Origin: Petrolisthes cinctipes
Taxonomy: Eukaryota; Arthropoda; Malacostraca; Decapoda; Porcellanidae
NCBI GenBank assembly: GCA_033782935.1
Contig: JAWQEG010000286.1
Location: forward strand, 1,749,501 to 1,813,500
Length of the DNA stretch: 64,000 nt
Reading direction: 5' to 3'
In this document: in pieces, positions 23,307 to 34,913 of the stretch
How positions within the stretch are numbered: the first letter of the stretch is position 1
Layout: the number at the start of each line of letters is the position of its first letter
Position numbers and translations under genes: made by a program
The notes under the pieces: model-generated
Told to the model about the DNA's origin: nothing
The model's database searches: none
The model's input: only the letters and a program-made list of their open reading frames with translations

Positions 23307-26300
23307 TTACACTTGTTTTCCCGAATAAGGGTCCTCCACAATATACACTAGGCCGTCTCTGATAACTTCTAACACTCGGTAGGGTCCCTTCCACCTTGCA
23401 TTCAGTTTGCTACAGGTACCAGGTAAGGAAGTTTCTGATTTAACCCACACAAGAGATCCAACTTCCACCTTATCTGCACGGTGTTTCTTATTTGCAAAAG
23501 CTCGGTACCTCCGCTGTGACTTCACGCTAGCGTCCTTTATCATCCTCTTTAACTTCTGAGAATCACTGACTTCAGATTTCACGGTTAAGAGGGGTGCGGC
23601 TCACTGAATGGGATGGTTGTCTAGCATAGAACGCCTCATAGGGTGAAACTCCGGTACTACTGTGCACAGCCAAATTCATGTATGATTGGCATTCTCCCAG
23701 GAAAGCGGGCCACCTCAAAGGATAACCCTTGCACAGTTGGGCGAGCATGGTCTTGAGGGTTCTGTGCATGCGCTCGATCAGTCCGTTGGCTTGGGGTGAT
23801 ATGGGGTGGTGTAGATGATTTCGATGCCATGCTGGTCAGCCCACCTCCTTAGCTCTTGCCCAGTGAATTCCATGGCGTTGTCACACAAGATGGCGTCAGG
23901 TCTCCCGAAGTCAATGATATATTGGGAAAGTCTATCTACTATACCATGAGCATGTTTGGTTTTCAATGGATAAACCTTAACAAACCTAGAATAATGGTCA
24001 ATAGTAGTGAGGATATATCTTTGCCCATCCTGGCCTGCTGTCATATCAGTGAGATCAATAGCTACTCTCTGCATTGGTTGGGATACAATTGGTAATTCCC
24101 TATACTGCTGTGACATTCCTAGGATATGTTTGAACTGTTGACAAGTGACACATTTCTTAAGATATTCTATTACATCAGATTTGATTGATGGCCAATAAAA
24201 GAGTTCTTCTGCCTTTTTGATTGATTTGAACTGTCCAAAGTGTCCAGTTTGGTCATGAGCTACTTCCAAGGCTTTTCTGACTAACTGACGAGGCACAACT
24301 ACTGTATAGTTCAAACTGGCATCCCTAGCTTCCCTAACATAATACAACACTCCATTCATGACTTCAAATTGATCTAAAGTGGCTCTGGGAATCTTTCGTC
24401 CTGGTAATTTTCCACTTTGTAGATAATTTGAAACTTCCTCCCAAGTCTGATCTTTACATTGTTCTTGGACAAACTCTTCACGTGTTAGACCTAACCAGGT
24501 AACAAGTGGCTGATGTGTTACCAGTTTGACTGGGCGTGACAACTGGTCTGCCACTACATTCTCCTTACCCTTGACATACTTAACATAGTAATTGTATTCG
24601 CGCATTTCCAACATCCATCTCGTTACTCTAGGTGATTTTGTGCGTCTACGAAAGATATTGGTGATTGGTTGATAATCCGTCTGAATTTCAAAACGAGCTC
24701 CCCAGAGATAATGATGAAAGTGACGGCAAGCTAAAACTATTGCTAACGCTTCCTTATCGGTAACTGAGTAACGTCGCTCACATGAACTAATCTTCTTAGA
24801 GAAATAACCTAGAGGTTTGACACTCCCGTCTAACTGAACCTGATGTAGAACAGCTCCAACACATTCATCACTGGCATCAGTCACTAAAACGAGTGGAAAT
24901 TCGGGTTGATAATTTACTAGGACTGGCATAGACGTCAGTTTTCCCTTAAGTGTTTCGAAAGCCTCTTGACATTTGTCCGTCCACTTGAAGCTGACTTTGG
25001 ATTTCATAAGGTTGGTTATTGGTGTAGCAATTTTCGAGAAATTCGGGACAAATTTATGGTAGAATCCACACATACCTACGAATCTCCTAACTTCCTTGAC
25101 ATTCTGAGGTGGTTTCAACAGACTAATGGCTTCTAAGTTCCTTGGATCTGGTGTACTACCTTCCCTGGACACTCTATGACCTAAAAACTTCAACTCCCGT
25201 TTGACAAAATCACACTTGGTCAGATTCAATTTTACTCCTCTGTCTTCTAGCAAATTGAAAAGCTTTTCTAGCCTATCCATCAATTGATCAAAATCTCCAG
25301 CCCATAAAATGATATCATCTAAATAATTCTTGACCCAGCCTTCTCTCAACAAGGGCGCGAGGATTTCTGCCATTTTGTGCGAAAAGATCGCGGGTGCACA
25401 ACTTAATCCGAAAGGAAGTCTACAGAAACGGTACAAGGATACACCATCGGAGAAGGTGGTTACATCCCTACTATCCTCATCTAATACTATCTGAAAGTAA
25501 GCATCCTTTAAATCAAGGGTAGCATAATATTGATGTCCTGACGCAACATTCACTAGATCTTCAAGTCGGGGCAAAGGATGAATATCAGCAGCTAAGTGTT
25601 CGTTTACCTCTCTAAAGTCTAGATACATCCGTTTACTACCATTTGGTTTGTTCACTAACACGATAGGGGATAACCACGCTGCGCTCGAGGGTTCAATCAC
25701 GCCTCTTTCCTCCATATCTGTCAACATTTGTGAAATTAACTTCTTTGCATGCTCCGGATATCGATATATTGGTGTCCTACAAGGATTTGGGTCTGATACT
25801 GAAATGTGGGCTGGTTCCCCTGAGATGGTACCCATTTCCTCACTGTTTACCATGAACAAGTTCTCGTGAGATACAACTGCGTTTGACAATTTTTCTTGTT
25901 GTTCGCTAGATAAGTGAGTCCAGTTCTGTTCGCGGATTAATTTCTGCAATCCTTCTCTTCTAGTTCCCTCATCACCAGTACAATCATTCTTAGGCAACAA
26001 TTCATTCTCAATTTGAGTGTGACATACCTGAGTAAATGAATCCTCTACCGAGTCAGAGTAGTGATCATAACGAGCTACAATGGTCCCTGCCTTAATGAAT
26101 TTATGCACCTTAGATGGGTTGTCCATAAGTATGGGGATAGTCTGTCTATGATCGACCTCCACTAACATTGCACACGTCTGAGATGAATATTTGGGCTGAG
26201 GATACACTACTAAGCTAGATCCTGTCTGTTCACTGATGTCAACCCGAATTACCTTGACTTTGTACGGTTCCAAATGTATCATTTCCTTAAGCTGGACCTG

Positions 26301-26756
26301 ATTAGTTGCTTGACTCTGCATTACATTAGGGTTTGGTACTCTAACTTTCCTTACACTAGCGAGAGTTGTGCGGACATGGGCTACGTTGTAAGCAGTTCCT
26401 CCCCAAACCATGATCTTTTCCCGAGGACACCAAGTCAAGTTTGATCGCTGAACAACATCACATCCCAACAATAGATCCTGGTTAAGATAAACGTCGGGTA
26501 CTACTGCGATCCACGGTGAATAGACTTCCTGATCTCCCACGTGAATGTTTACTCTCACCATTCCCAAAACTTTCAATGGATCACCATTTACTGCAACTAA
26601 TGATGGCAACACCTTAGACTTATCCAATTCAAGACCCAATCTCTTCATAGTACTTCTTTTAATCAATGTTGCTCCACTACCGGTGTCCAATAACGCAGCA
26701 CACAATTTATTATTGACAATGAGATTTATTACAGGCGAGAGATCAGCGTAGCCTAG
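23307..26756 (-). pseudogene. Gypsy pol: protease, RT, RNase H, integrase; two frameshifts
   Basis: The frame is continuous with gag after one UGA and stays open to 23778. Protease carries ALLDTGSGATL. RT has YRFCRLPFGL and YLDDIILWAG. RNase H has TDASDECVGAVLHQ. Integrase begins with the HHCC finger (HDQTGHF ... CVTCQQF), then a core with DLTDMTAG and LCDNAMEFTG. The frame breaks near 23778 within a CCCC run, continues at 23769-23572, breaks again near 23580 and ends with a GPY-type tail (WKGPYRVLEV) at 23582-23307. The breaks inactivate this copy unless they are sequencing errors at homopolymers. There is no ATG at the protease end, which supports expression as a gag-pol fusion. No envelope gene was found. 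Confidence 0.9.
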
Positions 26757-26759
26757 TCA
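26751..26759 (-). promoter_or_regulatory. Predicted programmed stop readthrough site UGA-CUA-G at the gag/pol border
   Basis: On the minus strand gag ends TCA-TGA-CTA-GGC. UGA followed by CUAG is the well-established permissive context for translational readthrough (alphaviruses and several animal mRNAs). Codons downstream stay open and lead directly into the protease with no intervening ATG, so readthrough would give gag-pol. Function is inferred. Confidence 0.75.
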
Positions 26760-28049
26760 TGAGGTAGGATTCCGGACTAATACGTCGGCGGTTCCTCCTG
26801 ACTTGCTCGTGTTATTCACTGAACTGGCATTTACTGTGGGTGGAGTCTGATTACGTGAACCAGGAGTTTGATACTGTCGCGTGGAAGAAGAACGAGCGGC
26901 TTTTCCCGGACAAGTTGGGTTACCTCGTCTACATCCCAATCTCAAGCACTCAAAGCAGTGTCCCCTAGGTGGTTTTCTCCAACAATCTCTCAAGAAATGA
27001 GTCTCATTTTGACAGAATGCACAATATTTAGGTGGGGTTGGGCCTGATCTCGGGGCAAATGGCTGGCTAACCTGCTGTTGTAATTTATTTAGTTTGTCTG
27101 TGAGTTCTGCTAAACTATCCTCTGACTTCGTAGATACTGGTACTTCTGACTGCTCATCCCCTAGGTTTTTCGAACTACCCCCAGTCTTGGTTAGAGAGCT
27201 AGGCACTGAATTAACTGCAACTTGAGTTTTGAGAAGCATAGCCCGTTCATTCTCTACATGACCAAGGAATTTGTTTAGAGGAATACTGTCATCCACAAAG
27301 ACCTCTAAGAGATCCCTACTACATCGTGGAAAACCTTGCAACAACTTCCTTTTCAGTAGCCTATCCCTATCTGGAAGTGTCTCACTGTGAAACGTTCCTC
27401 TGATCGCTGCGTACTGACATTTGAACTTATGCACGAAAGACTGTGGGCTACTCATCCAGTCATAATTTAAAGAATCGTTTTGTCTCCACGCTTGGTCAAA
27501 GTTAAGTTCTACACCAAATTTCCTAGTAAGATACTGTTTCAGTTCATCCCACTTCTTTATCTCTCCATGCTTCTGTGCTGTATGAATCATTACCGCCATC
27601 TCATGATCTACTCTTGATTTTGCCACCTCTAACCTAGTATCAGAATCAATTGTACAATGTTCGACCTGTTCGAAAAACATCTGCAACTTTGCAGCTGAAT
27701 CTAACCCATGTAATGCTTCTAACTCCAGAATTTTAATGTCATGAGGTTTAACTAAGACTTCTGAAGGTGTTTTTACTGGTGTACTAGTCATGTTTGGGAC
27801 TAACATTGTTGAACACCCAGAGACAGAATCTCTCCCACCTGGTGAACTCCTAGGAAGAACAGTGTCAGGGTTGGTTAATTTTTCCATTTCCTCTAGCCTA
27901 ACTGATACACCTCGTACTTTGTCCACTAAAACTCGCATGGTATCTATTAACACCTGATTATCAACTGCCTGATGTTCCACTTCACCATACTGATTCCCAC
28001 TGTACTTAACTTCATCCTCCAACACTATAAGCTTTTCTTCCCAATCCAT
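26757..28049 (-). CDS. Gypsy gag polyprotein
   Basis: 430 residues from an ATG at 28049 (MDWEEKLIVLEDE). An N-terminal coiled-coil-like stretch (about 1-65) is followed by a capsid-like helical region containing W..LKQYLTRKFG and FPRCSRDLLE, as in Gypsy gags. Near the C-terminus is a zinc knuckle CAFCQNETHFLRDC (C-x2-C-x4-H-x4-C) and a second, variant Cys cluster (CFECLRLGCRRGNPTC), then a basic Ser-rich tail. Gag coats the RNA and forms the particle. It ends at a UGA directly followed by CUAG, with pol in the same frame. The frame is intact here although pol is broken. Confidence 0.9.
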   Translation of the reverse strand: MDWEEKLIVLEDEVKYSGNQYGEVEHQAVDNQVLIDTMRVLVDKVRGVSVRLEEMEKLTNPDTVLPRSSPGGRDSVSGCSTMLVPNMTSTPVKTPSEVLVKPHDIKILELEALHGLDSAAKLQMFFEQVEHCTIDSDTRLEVAKSRVDHEMAVMIHTAQKHGEIKKWDELKQYLTRKFGVELNFDQAWRQNDSLNYDWMSSPQSFVHKFKCQYAAIRGTFHSETLPDRDRLLKRKLLQGFPRCSRDLLEVFVDDSIPLNKFLGHVENERAMLLKTQVAVNSVPSSLTKTGGSSKNLGDEQSEVPVSTKSEDSLAELTDKLNKLQQQVSQPFAPRSGPTPPKYCAFCQNETHFLRDCWRKPPRGHCFECLRLGCRRGNPTCPGKAARSSSTRQYQTPGSRNQTPPTVNASSVNNTSKSGGTADVLVRNPTS

Positions 28050-28088
28050 ACTGTACTAGTCTTTTTACTCTTACTTCCACTGTAAAAT

Positions 28089-28613
28089 TTATTCTCGCTG
28101 TTGTTTTACCTTCCGTATATTCATAGCCAACTTCTGCTGGATCAAAGCCTTGGCACTAGTTCCAAAATGCACCCCATCTCTTCCCAAAGTGAACACGATG
28201 CTATTAAAATTTATACACAAGAACTGTTTACATTTAATCAAAGCTTTGTTTACCGCTCGTTTGATTTTCTTATAACTCTCATTCGAAATTACTGGGTTTC
28301 TAGCCTGATACATCCTGTTTTCGATTTCCACAATGATGACTTTAGAACCACAGTTTTGCTCAATTACTCTACCGATTTCCAGAATTTTCTCAGCTAAGTC
28401 ATACGAACGTGTATCCGGGTTAATATCATTACTGCCAATCCAGAGTATGGTGAGCTCATGTTTCCACGATAGAATCTGACCTAACCTATCATCATTCAAG
28501 AAATTCCCCGCTTTTGCTCCAGGTGCCCTAAATATTCTCACTTCTGTATTTTCAATTTCCACATCTAAGCCTCGTGGTACCTGGCTGTGTCCCGCAATTG
28601 CCACTCGGAACAA
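28089..28613 (-). CDS. SGNH-hydrolase-like ORF upstream of gag in the Gypsy element
   Basis: 174 residues, starting 94 bases inside the 5' LTR and ending 39 bases before gag. It has the three blocks of the SGNH/GDSL esterase fold in order. Near the N-terminus is AIAGHSQVPRG, with Ser in the block I position. In the middle is LWIGSNDINPD, matching the G-x-N-D block III. Near the C-terminus is GRDGVHFG, matching the D-x-x-H block V. This predicts a small carbohydrate or lipid esterase or an RNP-associated esterase-like protein. Similar domains are known in CR1-type LINE ORF1 proteins; I do not know of one as a standard Gypsy gene. It shares gag's frame but is separated by several stops, so gag needs its own initiation. 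An acceptor-like TTTTACAG just before gag could allow splicing. Confidence 0.75.
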   Translation of the reverse strand: MFRVAIAGHSQVPRGLDVEIENTEVRIFRAPGAKAGNFLNDDRLGQILSWKHELTILWIGSNDINPDTRSYDLAEKILEIGRVIEQNCGSKVIIVEIENRMYQARNPVISNESYKKIKRAVNKALIKCKQFLCINFNSIVFTLGRDGVHFGTSAKALIQQKLAMNIRKVKQQRE

Positions 28614-28690
28614 TACTCACATTAACGTCCCCAACCCTATAACACTCTGTTTCCTCCAATACAGCTGGCCAAAACTCTTAGCTTATCCCA

Positions 28691-28705
28691 CCTTCGCTGC
28701 CACCA
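28691..28705 (-). other. Primer-binding site of the Gypsy element
   Basis: One base after the 5' LTR the minus strand reads TGGTGGCAGCGAAGG. It begins with TGG, complementary to a tRNA CCA end, as expected for minus-strand priming. I did not assign the tRNA. Confidence 0.7.
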
Positions 28706-28706
28706 G

Positions 28707-30051
28707 TGTAACGACTCGAAAATATATGGATAATGAATGAGCGTTAACACAAAAAAAAGATTATTGGTATCTTTTTAAGCCTTCCTCGTCCCGGCCAGGT
28801 GGTAGGAGAATTGAGAATGATATAGGAATGGGGGCAAATACACTAAGATGTCTATAAAGTTTTCCCAATGAATTTGTTACACACACACGATATTAATGAA
28901 GAATCTACTATAAATGATAATTATGCGGAACTTTAGCTTGGAATTAACTAAAAAAAATAAGAACAATGATGACCAGAATCAACCTTATAACTATACTTAG
29001 AATTTAACTTAGAATTATACTTAGAATTAGACTTGGAACTATACTTAGAATTATACTTAGAATTATACTTAGAATTAGACTTAGAACTATACTTAGAATT
29101 AAACTTAGAACTATACTTAGAATTAAACTTAGAACTACACTTACTCCTACTGAGAACACATGTACAAGAAAATAATTTCACCAAAGAATGACAAAAGAAA
29201 ATCACATAGAAATTAATCACACAGAAATAAACACTCACGGCGGGCAATGTACCCCGAACCGTAATATGGATATCGAGAACTACCACTAAGAATTAACTTT
29301 CCCAGATATCTTTGACTCGCACGACCTCGTGGACCAGAACACCACCTGTTTGAAGGTGAAGCCGGAGAGTGAATCAGTTCTTAATTTATCACTGTTATCA
29401 TAGGGCAAATTATTAATTTTAATACAGCAAGCACTTATTAGACACTTACTCTTTAGTTATGGAATATTATTATTGCTTTAAGTACACTAATTATTATAGT
29501 TAACACAGACTGTTTTCAACCGTACCTGTTTGAAGGGGAAGCCGGAGAGAGAATGAGTTCTCCCCAAGCTCAACGAAATATTGGAACATAAATTACTTCG
29601 TCAATAACCCTCTGGGACTGCTAATTACTTTTGTAGTGAGTTTTTAAAATAAGATAGGAGATAGGGTGAGTCAGGTAAGTGGTCTCGGAGGTTAGTTAAC
29701 TACCCATTATGCTAATCAGGAAATAACATACATTGTTTTAAAGACTCCGCTATACTCGCTCGAATTCCATATAAGCTGATGCAATACTCATACTCATTAC
29801 ATCATGGTTGTTACCACGTCCTCCTGATCAACCCATCTCCCAAAATACATACACATAATTAATTTCCTACCTATTATAATAACTAACATGTCTATATTAT
29901 ATATATACAAACATTATACATTACCAGTAATAACTACTCTCACGTTTTCTTTTTCTTCGGCCATGACTTCAACTCGAGGATGGACAAGAAAAAAAAATAA
30001 AAGGGGTAACTCAAAGAGATCCATTGAATAAAAATAAAAAGGAGCGTTACA
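28707..30051 (-). repeat. Gypsy 5' LTR (right copy)
   Basis: Near-identical to 10585-11931, starting TGTAACGACTCG and ending GCGTTACA, followed by the AATG duplication at 30052-30055. The internal ACTTAGAA minisatellite differs by one unit variant from the other LTR. As the 5' LTR in the coding direction it should contain the promoter; I could not pick out a convincing TATA or initiator. Confidence 0.95.
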
Positions 30052-30279
30052 AATGCAAGGCGAGGAATTTGTAAAGAAGGTGTATGGAAGTGAAGTTGTG
30101 TTACCTGGTGTGAGAGGCAGACCGCCGGTTAGATGGCAGAACAGAGTGGAAGAGTATGTAAAGGAGAGAAACGTGAGGAGCAGACGAGGGCTTGATCAAG
30201 TAAGGAGGGAGTGTTGAAACAGGGAGAACTGGAGACACTTCTGCAGTGGCCACCCCCTTGGGGGAGTTCCCGGAGGGAA
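30052..30279 (+). pseudogene. RTE-like LINE copy A, part 2 (3' end)
   Basis: Resumes exactly where 10584 stopped: HVERM then QGEEFVKKVYGSEVV, followed by GRPPVRWQNRVEEYVK and, after a stop (TGA in place of a TGG Trp codon at REC*NREN), the GHPLGG terminus. It starts with the second AATG of the Gypsy target duplication. Unlike copies B and D, it passes straight into the satellite with no TAGA-repeat tail. Confidence 0.88.
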
Positions 30280-32006
30280 TTATTAAATTTGTCATTATTA
30301 AATTTGTCATTATTAATTGTCAGTATATTAAATTTGTCATTATTAAATTTGTCATTATTAAATTTGTCAATATTTAATTTGTCATTATTAAATTTTTAAT
30401 TTTTAAATCTGACATTGTTAAATCTGTCATTATTAAATTTGTCACTATATTAAATTTGTCATTATTAATTGTCCATATATTAATTTTGTCGTTATTAAAT
30501 TTGTCATTAATAATTGTCAATATATTTAATTTGTCATTATTAAATTTGTCATTATTAAATTTGTCATTATTAAATTTGTCTTTATAAAATTTGTCGTCAT
30601 TAAATTTGTCATTATTAAATTTGTCATTAAATTTGTCATTATTAAATTTGTCAATATTAAATTTGTCATTATTAAATTTGTCATTATTAAATTTGTCATT
30701 ATTAAATCTGTCATTAATAAATTTGTCATTATTAAATTTGTCATTATTAAATCTGTCATTATTAAATCCATCATTGTTAAATATGTCGTTATTAAATTTG
30801 TCATTATTAATTGTCAATATATTAAATTTGTCATTATAAAATTTGTAATTTTAAAATTTGTCATTAATAAATTTGTCATTATTAAATTTGTCATTTTTAA
30901 AATTTGCCATTATAATATATGTAATTAAATTTGTCATTATTAAATTTGTCATTAATAATTTTGTCGTCATTAAATTTGTCATTATTAAATTTGTCATTAT
31001 TAAATCTGTCATTATTAAATCAGTCATTATTAAATTTGTCATTATGAAATTTGTCATTATTAAATCTGTCATTATTAAATCCATCATTGTTAAATATGTC
31101 GTTATTAAATTTGTCATTATTAATTGTCAATATATTAAATTTGTCATTATAAAATTTGTAATTTTAAAATTTGTCATTAATAAATTTGTCATTATTAAAT
31201 TTATCATTAATAAATTTGTCATTATCAAATTTGTCATTATTAAATTTGTCATTCTTAAATTTGTCATTATTTAATTTGTCATTATTAAATTTATCATTAA
31301 TAAATTTGTCATTATTAAATCTGTCATTATTAAATCAGTCATTATTAAATTTGTCATTATGAAATTTGTCATTATTAAATTTGTCAATATTAAATTTGTC
31401 ATTATTAAATTTGCCGTTATTAAATATGTCATTATTAAATTTTTCATGATTAATTGTCAATATATTAAATTTGTCATTATTAAATTTGTCATTATTAAAT
31501 TTGTCCTTTTTAAATTTGTCATTATTAAATCTGTCATTATTAAATCTGTCATTATTTAATTTGTCATTATTTAATTGACATTATTAAATTTGTCATTATT
31601 ATTTGTCATTATTAAATTAATCATTAACAAATTTGTCATTATTAAATCTGTCATTATTAAATCAGTCATTATTTAATTTGTCATTATGAAATTTGTCATT
31701 ATTAAATTTATCATTATTAAATCTGTCATTATTAAATCTGCCATTATTTAATTTGACATTATTTAATTTGTCATTATTAAATTTGTCATTATTAATTGTC
31801 ATTATTAAATTTGTTAATATATTAAATTTGTTATTATTAAATTTGTTATTATTAAATCTGTCATTAAAAAATCTGTCATTATTAAATCTGTCATTATTAA
31901 ATCTGTCATTATTAAATTTGTTATTATTTAGTTTGTCATTATAAATTTGTCATTATTTAATTTGTCATTATTAAATTTGTCATTATTTAATTTGTCATTA
32001 TTAAAT
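30280..32006 (-). repeat. 15-bp satellite array, reverse orientation (left inner arm, part 3)
   Basis: Same reverse-oriented units as before. Internal long-range duplication is visible: the stretch around 30800-30890 recurs around 31100-31190 and again in part near 31310. The punctuating variant with TTGTCAATATATTAAA recurs. It ends with the AAAT copy (32003-32006) used by the next transposon. Confidence 0.95.
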
Positions 32007-34913
32007 GAGGCACCCCCTGCTGAAGCGAGGTAACCGCCACTAATAAAAACTCGAGAAAACAGCGTTTGAAGTTTCGCGCTCTCTCCGGTCACTGACCCCG
32101 CATGCCTCACTCCCGCTCTAGAGCGGGAGTGAGCTGCGTGCGGCGAGGGTCGCATACCTCGCTACGAACTGTCAAACGCTGTTTTCTCGTCTGCTAGACT
32201 TTTGGTAATATTAATAAGTTTTAACATTCTACTGCTTAATGTATATAAATGATAGGTACAGTTGTGGACAGGTACTCACCAGGTGTTGGCTTGAGGTGAT
32301 GAGGTAGAATCCGAGTGTCGAGAGGCTGTACTAAGGCTAATGACCCTGACCCTTGTATAATGGTAGATTATTGGCACTTGTTATTATTCGCACTTATAAT
32401 AATTGCATATTATTCTTATGTAGTGGTTATAATGACACATTATAATGACACCTGTTTGCACTTAATAACTTATAACTTATTTTTTATAACTTATCTATTT
32501 CATATATTTTTTTCTATATTTTTTCTTTTTGCTTTTTTTTTCTATATTTTCTTTTATTTTAGCTTATTGATAGTCGAAGAAGCCACGCTCACCCAGGTCT
32601 TCTTCCTCCTCAACCATATCACACGGGTTAGGGTCAGGGTCATCTACAGCCTCTGCCTCGGCATCGGAATCAGCCTCGGGATTATCTGTTTGCCCTAGGA
32701 TTTTATCCCAGTACCGTCGGCGGATGAAGGGGGGCACCAGGTCACCGACAAGCACTTTCAAGTCTTCTAGCTTGGGTTTAGCCAGAGGGATGGGCTCAGT
32801 GTATTTTTGGGGAACAGCACACAGTCCAAGGTTGAAGGCTCTGTCTGCCCTCTCACCCATACCCTTTGCAACCCTCACGTGTTCCCCAGCATTATCGTCG
32901 ACGGTGACATAGTTTGAGTCACAGGAGTATCCAGATGGGTTGGTATGGGACAGGGTGAAATAACGCGAATCTATGAATCTTGTGCTTGTAGGGTTGCGCT
33001 TAGTACTGTATTTCTTGAGGCACTCATAGTTCAGGAAGTCTGTCTGCTCCATCCGGACAACCTCAAAGGCCTTGGAGGGGTTACTGTCGGCTTGGGCCCT
33101 TCTTGTGTTTTTTATTATCTGGATGTGTTCATCTGGCATGAACACATAGTTGGTCTTCCGCAGATTCTTCTGAATAAGGGCGAAGTCCCTGTCGGCAGCC
33201 ATGTATGTGTGTGTAGCCAGGAAGTACACATGATGGATGTTCTTGAAGGGTCCGGTATGTATCATAGAGAGGTAGAACAAAAGGAGGATATGATTCTTGT
33301 TCTGACCAGAACAGTTGTCTGAGAAAATGTAGATATCAGTGACCTGCCTGGATACGAACTTGTCCACGAATTTGTTCAAACAGCTGGCAATCTCCACCGC
33401 CCCCCTTTTTGCTGTTATTTCGTCCCACACGAACATGTGAGCCTTGCCAGTCTTATAGTCATGGACATTAAAGTTGTATGTCCACATTTTCCTTTTATAG
33501 AAGGCAATACCAGTCGAAATCTTGGGTGTGGGGAGAGCCTGTTGTAAATCCATACAGACGACCATGGTAGTGTCAGGTGTACTCCCAACCAACGTCTTTG
33601 GCATCCCGTACCCCTTCTGTGCCTTGGCCAGGTATAGAGCATGACGTAATTCATTCGTCTTCCGGTCGTCTTCTGTAAGTGATGGATCCTTGGACCTGAT
33701 GGCATAAACATCACATGACTTGCAGGTGTCCTGACGAGGTTTGTACAGTCTTATATGCGGAAAGTGGGCCTTCATTACATCGTCGTAGTAGTGCCAGGTG
33801 CACGGCACCTCACCTGGATACTTGTCAGCCAGCCATTCCTTGTAGAGGTCATGCATCTGACTTCTGCTATAGATGTCGGTGTCGAGATAACGCGCATTAG
33901 GGCTGCTCTTCCTAGAATAGTGATTCGTTATAGTAGGAAATCCTTTTATGTGCTCCAAAATCTTCACTGTACGCTCCTCCGATATCTTGCCATGTAGTCC
34001 TACCTTGCCTCTCTGGTCCGGTATGAGTACATCTGTTGCTGTCACACTAGCAAGGGCACGGTCCACTCGAGCCTTGGAAATGCTATGAATGTTGGCAAAC
34101 GCAGTCTTGCATAATGTAACCGGTATATTATTAACACTGACATGGTAGGCACGAGTACAGTTTTTTTGTTTGTCAACAGCATCAGAGCGGCGGCGTTTCA
34201 TAGACTTGGATGTTGTGTGTTTCTGGATATAAGCTGTCTGAATATCCCACTTCCCACTCTTCCAAAAGTCATTGAAGATAACCTCAATATTTGCCTGTCC
34301 AACAAGGTCAAAACACCCCATACGGCAACCACATGGGGGCCCCACAGTACGCTCCGCCACCTCCTTCCCTGTATAGGCAGATGTGTATTGTTTACCTGAG
34401 TTACGTTTTTCTTTAGCCACAGTTTTCTTCCATTTCCGCTCGTCTCTGGGTCGTTTCCGGGAACCAGAGGGTGAAGCAAACTCTGGTCTCTCATGTCCTT
34501 CACCGTCAGCCATGATGCAGCACAAAAACACTTAAAATCCACGCAAAAAGTAGAGCAACACAGAGTAACAGTGTTGAATATGGCGGCACGCGGGAATACT
34601 GAGGCTGGGCTGGCCAAGCCTGGCCGGTGATTGGCTGGCGGGCGATGACGCACCACCTCAGACACGGCCGCTGATTGGCCGCACCCTTCCCTCAGTCGCT
34701 TGGCTCGGTCCCGGTCGGAGATAAAAGTCGCGCGGCATAATGGTGAAAATCTGCTGGATACAATTAGGAATATAGCCCTTAAGGACATTTCCTAGTCGAT
34801 TTGAGGTAAACGACATATACCACGTGTAACAGCATGAATTTGCCTATATGATGCACGTGAAAACTCGGTTTCAATCCGACTGTCGCATACCTCGCTTCAG
34901 CATAGGAAGCCTC
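32007..34913 (-). mobile_element. DNA transposon with 4-bp duplication AAAT (candidate Sola type)
   Basis: The termini are inverted: GAGGCACCCCCTGCTGAAGC at 32007 and GAGGCTTCCTATGCTGAAGC read inward from 34913; both continue GAGGTA. AAAT flanks both sides (32003-32006 and 34914-34917), and the undisturbed satellite would read AAATTTGTC once. A second, inner copy of the CGAGGGTCGCATACCTCGCT phrase lies at about 32143-32162. One large intact ORF is on the minus strand. A 4-bp target duplication suits Sola transposons, but family assignment rests on recollection of the protein motif and is tentative. Confidence 0.75.
32564..34531 (-). CDS. Putative RNase H-fold transposase with DNCxGQNKN motif
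   Basis: 655 residues, uninterrupted. The N-terminus is basic (residues about 15-45) and followed by a Cys cluster (PPCGCRMGC, about 66-74). A second Cys pair, DTCKSCD, lies mid-protein. The core shows CMDLQQALPTP (Asp about 328), a YNFNVHDY block, W-DE-x2-A-x-RGA, then FSDNCSGQNKN (Asp about 405) and a later Asp/Glu-rich stretch. The spacing of the two aspartates fits the first two metals-binding residues of an RNase H-like nuclease. The C-terminus is strongly acidic. I know this family as widespread multi-copy arthropod proteins of unknown function. Its position alone between inverted termini and target duplications argues that it is the element's transposase. The second methionine (MADGEG, codon 7) may be the true start. 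Confidence 0.75.
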   Translation of the reverse strand: MFLCCIMADGEGHERPEFASPSGSRKRPRDERKWKKTVAKEKRNSGKQYTSAYTGKEVAERTVGPPCGCRMGCFDLVGQANIEVIFNDFWKSGKWDIQTAYIQKHTTSKSMKRRRSDAVDKQKNCTRAYHVSVNNIPVTLCKTAFANIHSISKARVDRALASVTATDVLIPDQRGKVGLHGKISEERTVKILEHIKGFPTITNHYSRKSSPNARYLDTDIYSRSQMHDLYKEWLADKYPGEVPCTWHYYDDVMKAHFPHIRLYKPRQDTCKSCDVYAIRSKDPSLTEDDRKTNELRHALYLAKAQKGYGMPKTLVGSTPDTTMVVCMDLQQALPTPKISTGIAFYKRKMWTYNFNVHDYKTGKAHMFVWDEITAKRGAVEIASCLNKFVDKFVSRQVTDIYIFSDNCSGQNKNHILLLFYLSMIHTGPFKNIHHVYFLATHTYMAADRDFALIQKNLRKTNYVFMPDEHIQIIKNTRRAQADSNPSKAFEVVRMEQTDFLNYECLKKYSTKRNPTSTRFIDSRYFTLSHTNPSGYSCDSNYVTVDDNAGEHVRVAKGMGERADRAFNLGLCAVPQKYTEPIPLAKPKLEDLKVLVGDLVPPFIRRRYWDKILGQTDNPEADSDAEAEAVDDPDPNPCDMVEEEEDLGERGFFDYQ

